Assembly: GCA_002440765.1 (NCBI GenBank)
Contig: DJVC01000075.1
Coordinates: 1-12,625, forward strand
Direction of reading: 5' to 3'
Source: a bacterium UBP3_UBA6266
Lineage (GTDB): Bacteria > Auribacterota > UBA6266
Length of the DNA: 12,625 bases
Both the position numbers and the translations under genes were made by a program. This document shows, piece after piece, positions 6,987 through 12,625 of the stretch. The stretch's first letter is position 1, and the number at the start of each line of letters is the position of its first letter. Under the pieces are notes generated by a model. It worked only from the letters and a program-made list of their open reading frames with translations. It was not told where the DNA came from and did no database searches.

Positions 6987-7084
6987 GGGCTTGTCAAAGA
7001 TATCATTTTTACTTTCTTCAAAGTCTCTTTTCCCCCCCAGGAGCATAGAGACCGGAAGCTTGGAAAATGATACTTGGCAAGCCC
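6987..7084 (+). other. Long imperfect hairpin, about 98 bases
   Basis: Outer stem GGGCTTG (6987-6993) with CAAGCCC (7078-7084), continued by TCAA/TTGG (one G-T pair). After a small internal loop TATCATTTT (7001-7009) pairs with AAAATGATA (7064-7072). Inner segments CTTC (7016-7019)/GAAG (7055-7058) and GTCTCT (7023-7028)/AGAGAC (7047-7052) pair further, leaving an 18-base loop with seven C. About 30 base pairs in all. Only TTTT follows, so it is a weak terminator at best. It may be a leader-RNA structure or a palindromic intergenic repeat. Confidence 0.6.
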
Positions 7085-7099
7085 TTTTCGGGATTAAAT

Positions 7100-7128
7100 T
7101 TGTGTAAAAGGCGTAATTCCTATATGGT
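7100..7128 (+). promoter_or_regulatory. Weak promoter candidate for the glycosidase-like gene
   Basis: TTGTGT (7100-7105), 17 bases, TATGGT (7123-7128): three and four matches of six. It is the best pair I find between the long hairpin and the ribosome site. Weak hexamers would suit a gene that needs an activator or is served by read-through from the LacI transcript. Confidence 0.25.
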
Positions 7129-7173
7129 ACTATTGAATTATTAATAACCGTTTCCCAAAGTCAGGAGAAGACA

Positions 7174-10100
7174 ATGAAAAGAGCGTTAATAATATATTTT
7201 TTTGCGATAACTTTTCTAGGGGCATCTCTCTCGTCCGGCCTGCCCGCGAATGTCACGGCTTCTTCTGTCCAGGAACCGGGATTTTCCCCCGATAAAGCGA
7301 TGGACGGAAATATGGGGACCAGGTGGAGCAGTAAGTTTGAAGACCCTCAGTGGATTCAGATAGACCTCCTGGAAAGCAGGAAGCTTGCCGGATTAACGAT
7401 TTTCTGGGAAGATGCTTTTGCTTCCGCTTACGATGTGCTCCTTTCGGAAGACGCCGAAAACTGGATTAGGGTTTTCGGGACAAACAGTTCAGACGGTAAA
7501 ACAGATGACATTTATTTTAAAATGACAAAAGCGAGATATATCAGAATCGCATGCATCAAGAGAGCGACCGGCTGGGGAAATTCCATATTGGAGATGGTGC
7601 TAAAGATGCCCGACGAGGTGCCTGAGATAAAAGTTTCATCCGGGGCGGCGGGAGATAATATTATGGACGGGGATTTTTCGACCTGCTGGGACAGCGAAGG
7701 GGGGAACGGCGAATGGGTTGAAATAGATTTCAGAAAAGAAAAAGAGCTTGGCGGGTTTGAGATAAAGTGGGGAAAAGACTATGCTAAAAGTTATAAGATT
7801 CAGGCTTCGAAAAACGCCGAAGACTGGAAAACAGTTTTTCAGACATCAAGGTCTAACGGCGGAAGGGACCTGGTATATATAGATGAAACGGACGCGAGAC
7901 ATATAAAAATTTTATGTGAAAATTCCGCCGGAGACAAATTTTCCTTATATGAGTTGGCGCTGAAAGGGAAGGACGAATCCGCGACAGTGGAAAGATTATA
8001 CAATGTGATGGCGGAGGATTCGCCTGCCGGGTATTTCCCTGACTGGATTTACAATAAACAGGAATACTGGACTGTCACCGGGGCGGGATCCGACCCCGTT
8101 GAAAGCCTGATAAGTTCCTACGGGGCGATAGAACCCGGAAAAGAGAGTTTTCTGTTGATGCCGTATCTTTATATGTACGGTAAATTCATTGCGGCGGGAG
8201 ACGTGAAAATAACCCAGAAGCTTGAAGATGAATATCTTCCCATCCCTTCCGTTGTATGGGAATATCAGAACCTGATTTTCGAACAGAAGATATTTACATG
8301 GGGAGATGAAAACACTTCCTCGTCTTATGTGATTTATACATTGGAGAATACGGGCGGCAAACCGCTGAATGGCAAACTTTTTATTACAATAAGGGCTTTG
8401 CAGTTGAGCCCCAAGTGGCAGCACGGCGGCATATCAAAAATATCCACCCTTGATTTTGTCGAGAAAAATGACGGGGCATTGGTAAAAGTTAACAATAAGG
8501 ATTCGATTGTTTTTCTCCGGAAACCTCTGGAATTCGGTGGGGTATCTTTTAAAGAAGGCGAGATAATCGAATATATTTCCGGGGGTAAAATTCCCGAGAA
8601 AAAAACGGTGATTGACCCGGAAGGTATTATTTCCGCCGCGGCCGGTTTTGATTTTAACATCCCCGCCGGCTCGGAAAAGAAATTTTATTTTGTGCTGCCG
8701 TTGAGAGGCAGGGCGGATGTTGAAAAGTTTATGTCATGCAAAAATCCGGAAAAAGAATTCAGCGGCATTTTGAATAAGACGGTAAATTACTGGAAAGCGC
8801 AGTTGAATACCGTTGAAATAGACATTCCCCAGAAAGAACTGGTGGATGTTATGAAGGCCAATCTGGCCTATCTTCTGGTTAACAGGGATTTTGTGTCTCT
8901 GCATCCGGGCCCGAGAAATTATGAACGTTCATGGATAAGGGACGGATCTGTTATGTGCGCGGCTCTTCTCAAGACCGGCCATTATGAGGAAGTTAAAGAT
9001 TATCTGGATTGGGTAAGCAAAAGCCAGAAACCAAGCGGTGAAATCCCATGTATGCATGAATTAAACGGCCAGATGCCGGGATGGGGCAGGGACTGGATCG
9101 AATGGGACGGGCAGGGAGCGTATATCTTTGCCGTTGCGGATTACTACCGTTTTACCAAAGATAAAGATTTTGTGATAGGGCATTTTGATTCAATTGTAAA
9201 AGCGTTGAAATTTCTCGAAGAACTCAGGGCGCGGCGGCTCACCGACGAATACAGGAACACGCCGTTTTACGGTATACTGCCGGAATCAAACAGTCATGAA
9301 GGGTACTTTCCGGCCCAGCACAGCTTATGGGATGATTTCTGGGGGCTTAAAGGATGGAAAGACGGACAGTTTCTCGCGAAAGTTGCCCATAGGGAAGAGT
9401 TGACAGGGTGGATGAAAAAAGAGGAAACGGAATTAAGGAAAAACCTGCTTAACAACATAGAACTGCTCCAGAAGCAGAGAAACATAAAAAATATCCCCGG
9501 ATGTTTTGAGAAAGCTGATTTTGACGCCACTTCAACCGCGATTTCCGTGTGGCCTACGGGAGAATATTCATACCTGCGGAAAGAAGACCTTATGTACACC
9601 CTGGATACATATTACAGGGATACCTTTTATCCGAGGACGGAAAAAGGCCTTACATCCGCCTATACCCCTTATGAAATAAGGACCGCCACAGCTTACCTTA
9701 TGCTCGGAGAGAAAGATAAGGCATTAAAAATGATTAATTATTTTCTTAACGATATGCGTCCGAGGCCGTGGAAACATTGGGCCGAAGTAGTCCATGAGGA
9801 ATATTTCCGCCCGCAGTATCTCGGAGATATGCCTCATACATGGATAGGCGCCATTGCGATTAACTTCATCAGGAGCATTTTTGTGTATGAACAGGATAAC
9901 AGGATTGTGCTGGCGGCCGGAGTCGATGACAGGTGGCTTGATTCTCCGGAAGGGATAAAAGTAAAGAACTTACCGACTTATTTCGGGAATATCAATTATG
10001 ATATGAACAAAGAAGAAAACATTATAACGGTTAATATATACGGGGATGCCGAATGTTCAGGCGGTTTTGTGCTGAAGGTGCCGTGCGGCGGAAGAGCGTC

Positions 10101-10200
10101 ATACGCCGAATTTAACGGCGAAAGAGTGGAAAATATCGCCGCCGGGGAAATTGTTTTCACGAAACTGCCCGCGGACATAAAAATATATTGTAATGATTAA
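7174..10200 (+). CDS. Exported (alpha/alpha)6 glycosidase-like protein with two N-terminal F5/8C (discoidin) domains
   Basis: A 1008-residue exported protein. A signal peptide occupies about 1-22. Two F5/8 type C beta-sandwiches follow, at about 24-145 (AMDGNMGTRWSS, QWIQIDL, RYIRI) and 152-270 (IMDGDFSTCWDS, EWVEIDF, RHIKI). In this family such domains usually bind glycans (CBM32-like). A beta-rich linker domain spans about 275-560, then an (alpha/alpha)6-barrel region about 560-930 recalling GH15 and related clans: ERSWIRDG (584-591), the Gly/Trp/Asp-rich DWIEWDGQG (640-648), ESNSHEGYF (704-712), and a short C-terminal beta domain. Acidic residues E643, D645, E704 and E709 are candidates for catalysis, but I cannot name the pair. 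The ATG has AGGAG six bases upstream. It lies downstream of the LacI regulator and 18 bases before jelly-roll copy B, suggesting an inducible glycan-degradation unit. Substrate unknown; the exact GH family is uncertain. Confidence 0.85.
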   Translation: MKRALIIYFFAITFLGASLSSGLPANVTASSVQEPGFSPDKAMDGNMGTRWSSKFEDPQWIQIDLLESRKLAGLTIFWEDAFASAYDVLLSEDAENWIRVFGTNSSDGKTDDIYFKMTKARYIRIACIKRATGWGNSILEMVLKMPDEVPEIKVSSGAAGDNIMDGDFSTCWDSEGGNGEWVEIDFRKEKELGGFEIKWGKDYAKSYKIQASKNAEDWKTVFQTSRSNGGRDLVYIDETDARHIKILCENSAGDKFSLYELALKGKDESATVERLYNVMAEDSPAGYFPDWIYNKQEYWTVTGAGSDPVESLISSYGAIEPGKESFLLMPYLYMYGKFIAAGDVKITQKLEDEYLPIPSVVWEYQNLIFEQKIFTWGDENTSSSYVIYTLENTGGKPLNGKLFITIRALQLSPKWQHGGISKISTLDFVEKNDGALVKVNNKDSIVFLRKPLEFGGVSFKEGEIIEYISGGKIPEKKTVIDPEGIISAAAGFDFNIPAGSEKKFYFVLPLRGRADVEKFMSCKNPEKEFSGILNKTVNYWKAQLNTVEIDIPQKELVDVMKANLAYLLVNRDFVSLHPGPRNYERSWIRDGSVMCAALLKTGHYEEVKDYLDWVSKSQKPSGEIPCMHELNGQMPGWGRDWIEWDGQGAYIFAVADYYRFTKDKDFVIGHFDSIVKALKFLEELRARRLTDEYRNTPFYGILPESNSHEGYFPAQHSLWDDFWGLKGWKDGQFLAKVAHREELTGWMKKEETELRKNLLNNIELLQKQRNIKNIPGCFEKADFDATSTAISVWPTGEYSYLRKEDLMYTLDTYYRDTFYPRTEKGLTSAYTPYEIRTATAYLMLGEKDKALKMINYFLNDMRPRPWKHWAEVVHEEYFRPQYLGDMPHTWIGAIAINFIRSIFVYEQDNRIVLAAGVDDRWLDSPEGIKVKNLPTYFGNINYDMNKEENIITVNIYGDAECSGGFVLKVPCGGRASYAEFNGERVENIAAGEIVFTKLPADIKIYCND

Positions 10201-10218
10201 TAATATTGAGGGAGGAAT

Positions 10219-10794
10219 ATGATGAGCAAGGTTTCTTGTCTGTTGTTTGTTTTTGGTTTAATTGTCTTTTCACAGGCTGTATCCGCCGATTCGAACAGGG
10301 TCAATAATCCCGGTTTTGAGTCCGGTAATATCGGCGGCTGGTCGACATGGGCCGTAACCGATACGGTATCTTCTTCGGTGAACCATACCCCGGGCGGAAA
10401 ATTCAGCGCTTCCCCGTCGCTTAACGCGGAAAACGGCCCGTTCGAATTAGGAGCTCTTATACAGGAGTTCGATGATTTCAGGTCGGGCGATACTGTTTGT
10501 GCGTCTGTCCTGGTTAAGACCGTCGGTTTAAAAGGCGCTCAGGGGACGGATGTCTTTGCTATCCTGAAGTTAGAATTCTGGAGCGGAGACAAGATGGTTT
10601 CATCCAGAGAAAGTTCCGGAATCACCGGCACTAATGACTGGCATGAGATGAAAGTTGAAACTGTAGTGCCTGAAAATACGACAAAAGTCAAAATCACGCT
10701 TCTTTTGTGGAATAAGAACGGGACAGGGAATGTCGGAACCGTATATTTTGACGATGTCTATATAGGAAATTCTCAGAATCCGTCATATATATAG
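10219..10794 (+). CDS. Exported jelly-roll carbohydrate-binding-like protein (copy B)
   Basis: A 191-residue exported paralogue of the protein at 3688-4290. The signal peptide ends at VSA (21-23). The domain begins NNPGFESG and GWSTWAV, shares GALIQE, VKT, KLEFW and VPE at matching positions, and ends VYFDDVYIG, as in CBM4/9-type jelly rolls. There is no enzyme domain and almost no tail after the last strand. GAGGGAGG precedes two adjacent ATGs (10219 and 10222). The GGAGG core is three bases from the first and six from the second, so 10222 may be the real start; the product differs by one Met. It follows the glycosidase-like gene by 18 bases and is followed by a strong terminator, so it is the last gene of that unit. 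A role in holding substrate or anchoring to a surface glycan is inference. Confidence 0.82.
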   Translation: MMSKVSCLLFVFGLIVFSQAVSADSNRVNNPGFESGNIGGWSTWAVTDTVSSSVNHTPGGKFSASPSLNAENGPFELGALIQEFDDFRSGDTVCASVLVKTVGLKGAQGTDVFAILKLEFWSGDKMVSSRESSGITGTNDWHEMKVETVVPENTTKVKITLLLWNKNGTGNVGTVYFDDVYIGNSQNPSYI

Positions 10795-10816
10795 TGTTTA
10801 CCGGTATATTTTTCTG

Positions 10817-10851
10817 AAGAAGCTGCGACAATAATGCCGTAGCTTTTTTTT
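10817..10851 (+). terminator. Intrinsic terminator after the glycosidase/jelly-roll unit
   Basis: AAGCTGCG (10820-10827) pairs with CGTAGCTT (10838-10845), including one G-T pair, around a 10-base loop. The stem can extend with A-T pairs at its base. A run of eight T (10844-10851) follows. It sits 22 bases after the stop codon of jelly-roll copy B and before the suf promoter. Confidence 0.88.
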
Positions 10852-10884
10852 GTCCATTTTTAGCGTAATCGGGATAAATAAGGG

Positions 10885-10913
10885 TTGAAAAAAATGTGTT
10901 ATGGGCGCATAAT
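10885..10913 (+). promoter_or_regulatory. Sigma70-type promoter of sufC-sufB
   Basis: TTGAAA (10885-10890), exactly 17 bases, CATAAT (10908-10913): four and five matches of six. It follows the terminator and gives a leader of roughly 40 bases before the sufC ATG. No IscR/SufR-type operator is recognised. Confidence 0.65.
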
Positions 10914-10959
10914 TTACCAGTGTGTTTTCTGTTAATTTACTTTGAACGGCGGGGAGAAT

Positions 10960-11679
10960 ATGCTGGAAATAAAAAATTTAAGCGTTGATATTGAGGGCAA
11001 AAGAATACTTGAAAATATCAATCTCACCATAAAAAAAGGCGAGACATTGATTCTTTTCGGCCCGAACGGCAGCGGTAAATCCACTCTGATAAAAGCGATT
11101 ATGGGTTTTAACGGTTATACGGTTAAACAAGGCAGTATAGTATTTAAAGGAGAGGATATAAACCTGCTTGCATGCGAAAAAAGGGTGAAGATGGGATTGG
11201 GGCTTATGTATCAGCATCCTCCCGCGATAAGAGGGGTAAAGCTTGAACAGATCGCCGGTTTCCTCAACAAAGATGGAAACAGGATAAAAACCCTTTCCGA
11301 AGAGCTGTCGCTGACAAAACACCTGCACAGAGATATTAATCTGGGTTTTTCCGGCGGGGAAATGAAGAGGGCGGAACTTTTCCAGTTGATGCTGCAGAAT
11401 CCGGACCTGCTTCTGCTTGATGAACCCGAATCCGGGGTTGATATAGAAAATATTTCTATAATGGGACGGGTGTTAAGCGAGTATCTGAGCAAAGAAGGCA
11501 AGTCGGCCCTCATAATAACACATACGGGTTATATTCTTGATTATGTCAAATCTCAGAGGGGTTGTGTCCTTTTGAATAAACAGTTTTGGTGTGTGGGAAG
11601 CCCGAAAGAGATGTTCGAAACCATCAGAGAGCAGGGATATGAAAAATGTAAGGGATGCGTATGCCATCAGATGAGCTGA
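10960..11679 (+). CDS. sufC: Fe-S cluster assembly ATPase SufC
   Basis: A 239-residue ABC-type ATPase of the SUF system. In the cytoplasm SufC pairs with SufB (and SufD where present), and its ATP hydrolysis drives the scaffold rearrangement that builds Fe-S clusters. Walker A is GPNGSGKST (34-42), the Q-loop Q85 lies in MYQHPPAI (typical of SufC), the ABC signature is FSGGEMKR (130-137), Walker B is LLLLDEP (150-156) and the switch His is H188. ATG 10960 is chosen because GGGGAG lies four bases upstream and the protein then starts MLEIKNL as usual; a TTG at 10942 would add six residues. The tail holds a Cys cluster, C230, C233, C235, with H236. It overlaps the next gene by 19 bases, a coupled sufC-sufB pair. 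Confidence 0.95.
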   Translation: MLEIKNLSVDIEGKRILENINLTIKKGETLILFGPNGSGKSTLIKAIMGFNGYTVKQGSIVFKGEDINLLACEKRVKMGLGLMYQHPPAIRGVKLEQIAGFLNKDGNRIKTLSEELSLTKHLHRDINLGFSGGEMKRAELFQLMLQNPDLLLLDEPESGVDIENISIMGRVLSEYLSKEGKSALIITHTGYILDYVKSQRGCVLLNKQFWCVGSPKEMFETIREQGYEKCKGCVCHQMS

Positions 11680-12625
11680 AAAACATTTTTGATCCGGCGG
11701 ACGCGGGGAATATTGCGTCTTCGGGTATGGATTTATCCGAAAAAACGCGTTCGGGCAGTTTCCTTCAACAGGACAGCGAGGTATTATTTTCAAAGACCAT
11801 GCTGGAAGGCGTTGATATTTTAAGTACGGAGGATGCTTTGAAAAAATACCCGGAAGCAAAGGAGTATTTCGGGAAAAATTTCGGTATCCTCAAAAAAGAT
11901 TTTCCCGAAGATACAAAAGGCGGTTACTTCATCAGGGTCAGGAGCGGGCAGACCGTAAAGATGCCGGTTCAGACGTGCCTTTTCCTGAAGAAGCGGGGTT
12001 TTAAACAGAAAGTGCACAACCTCATTATTATAGAGGAAGGCGCGAAAGTATATCTGATAACGGGCTGTTCCGCCTCCAAAGCGGCCGATGAAGCTTTTCA
12101 TATCGGGGTATCCGAATTTTATGTGAAGAAAGGAGGGTATCTGAATTTTACTATGGTGCACTCCTGGAAAGAAAATGTTTCCGTTAAACCCATGAGTATT
12201 GCCGTGGTTGAGGAAAATGCGACTTTTGTATCCAATTATATCTGTTTAAAACCCGTTAAAGAAATAGTGATGTACCCTACGGCAGTTCTTCAGGGCGACG
12301 GATCAAAAGCCAGCTTCAATTCGCTTATGCTTACACATCCGGGGTCTTTACAGGATATCGGTTCAAGGGTTATATTAAGGGGTAGGAATACGAGCGCCGA
12401 AATTATCTCGAGGGCAGTCAGTTTAGGCGGCAGAATAATCGCGCGGGGACACCTTAAAGCCGAAAACAGGGACGTCAGAGCCCATCTTGAATGCAGGGGG
12501 CTTGTATTGTCCGAAAGGGGCACTATACACGCTATTCCGGAATTGGAAACCGAGTGGCGCGATGTTGACATGTCCCACGAAGCGGCCATAGGGAAAATAA
12601 GCAAAGAGGAGATTGAATATCTTTG
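11661..12625 (+). CDS. sufB: SufB/SufD-family Fe-S scaffold protein, SufB-like (3' end outside window)
   Basis: Reads open from ATG 11661 to the window end, 321 complete codons with no stop, so the 3' end is missing. AAGGGA six bases upstream sets the start, which overlaps the end of sufC by 19 bases. Residues 1-60 are charged and helical; the rest has the short hydrophobic strands of the SufB/SufD beta-helix. In the last part, ECRGLVL followed by HAIPELE and then SHEAAIGKI lines up without gaps with E. coli SufB as I remember it: the Cys falls at the position of Cys405 and HE at His433-Glu434, 28 residues on. These are the residues tied to cluster assembly, so this is SufB-like rather than a SufD-only form. 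The protein seems shorter at the N-terminus than enterobacterial SufB, as in the SufBC-only systems of many anaerobes and archaea. Whether sufD or sufS follows cannot be seen. Confidence 0.9.
   Translation, partial: MPSDELKNIFDPADAGNIASSGMDLSEKTRSGSFLQQDSEVLFSKTMLEGVDILSTEDALKKYPEAKEYFGKNFGILKKDFPEDTKGGYFIRVRSGQTVKMPVQTCLFLKKRGFKQKVHNLIIIEEGAKVYLITGCSASKAADEAFHIGVSEFYVKKGGYLNFTMVHSWKENVSVKPMSIAVVEENATFVSNYICLKPVKEIVMYPTAVLQGDGSKASFNSLMLTHPGSLQDIGSRVILRGRNTSAEIISRAVSLGGRIIARGHLKAENRDVRAHLECRGLVLSERGTIHAIPELETEWRDVDMSHEAAIGKISKEEIEYL

Larger units (their letters stand above)
6955..7156. repeat. Outer inverted repeat pair flanking the long hairpin
   Basis: Left arm GGGAAGAAACGGTTA (6955-6969) and right arm TAACCGTTTCCC (7145-7156): AAACGGTTA/TAACCGTTT match exactly, with GGG/CCC also matching after a three-base gap. 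The arms are 175 bases apart and enclose the long hairpin. They could be the ends of a small mobile or palindromic element, or two protein-binding half-sites. No flanking target duplication is visible. Confidence 0.4.
6863..7173 (+). other. 311-base intergenic region with nested inverted repeats
   Basis: No gene is evident here. From left to right it holds an AT-rich stretch, a second copy of the candidate operator 10-mer (6889-6898), the left arm of an outer inverted repeat (6955-6969), a long imperfect hairpin (6987-7084), a weak promoter candidate (7100-7128), the right arm of the outer repeat (7145-7156) and the AGGAG ribosome site (7163-7167) of the next gene. Confidence 0.7.

Noticed and set aside
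7086..7093. Hairpin plus TTTT (7085-7088) read as a strong terminator for the LacI gene
   Set aside because: The T-run is only four long and is interrupted by CGGG, and the stem is far longer and more broken than usual. It is kept as a structural element rather than a terminator.
7996..8424. 142-codon minus-strand frame inside the glycosidase-like gene
   Set aside because: It overlaps a convincing long coding region, has no recognisable domain and no ribosome site; it is a shadow frame.
12290..12604. Minus-strand frame at the right edge
   Set aside because: It is antisense to the clear SufB-like frame, whose residues match the family throughout this stretch.

Overview
This window is bacterial, with compact gene packing and short intergenic gaps. 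It shows ordinary -35/-10 promoters with 17-base spacers, GGAGG-type ribosome sites and several Sec-exported proteins. Codon use favours AGG/AGA (Arg) and ATA (Ile), and GC looks moderate. A cyclic-di-GMP enzyme, a LacI-type regulator, a multidomain exported carbohydrate-active enzyme and a sufCB pair with no other suf gene nearby fit an uncultured, probably anaerobic, Gram-negative-like lineage such as the Omnitrophota/Elusimicrobiota-type phyla. That placement is a guess; nothing here fixes the taxonomy.

Layout. (1) Minus strand, 34-2574: an MFS sugar transporter of the SLC45/GPH-like type, followed by rmuC. (2) A 162-base divergent spacer with a clear rightward promoter. (3) Plus strand, 2737-5748: a tight run of four genes. 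These are a small exported glycine-zipper protein, an exported protein of unknown family, an exported jelly-roll carbohydrate-binding-like protein, and a GAF-HD-GYP-PilZ cyclic-di-GMP phosphodiesterase/sensor. (4) 5792-6862: a LacI-family regulator behind a perfect-consensus promoter. (5) 6863-7173: a 311-base gap with a long imperfect hairpin nested in a second inverted repeat, and a second copy of a 10-mer that also overlaps the LacI promoter. (6) 7174-10794: a large exported protein with two discoidin-like (F5/8C) domains and an (alpha/alpha)6 glycosidase-like domain, followed by a paralogue of the jelly-roll protein in (3). A strong intrinsic terminator closes this unit. (7) 10885 to the right edge: a promoter, sufC and an overlapping sufB-like gene cut by the window end.

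How it may work together (inference). The LacI regulator probably represses itself and the adjacent exported glycosidase plus carbohydrate-binding unit, and releases them when a sugar signal appears. The MFS transporter could import a glucoside product. The exported four-gene unit carries a second copy of the same carbohydrate-binding-like protein beside a cyclic-di-GMP enzyme, which hints at a surface or matrix function tuned by cyclic-di-GMP. The Suf genes are a separate housekeeping unit for Fe-S cluster assembly. No tRNA, rRNA, CRISPR array or transposase gene was seen.
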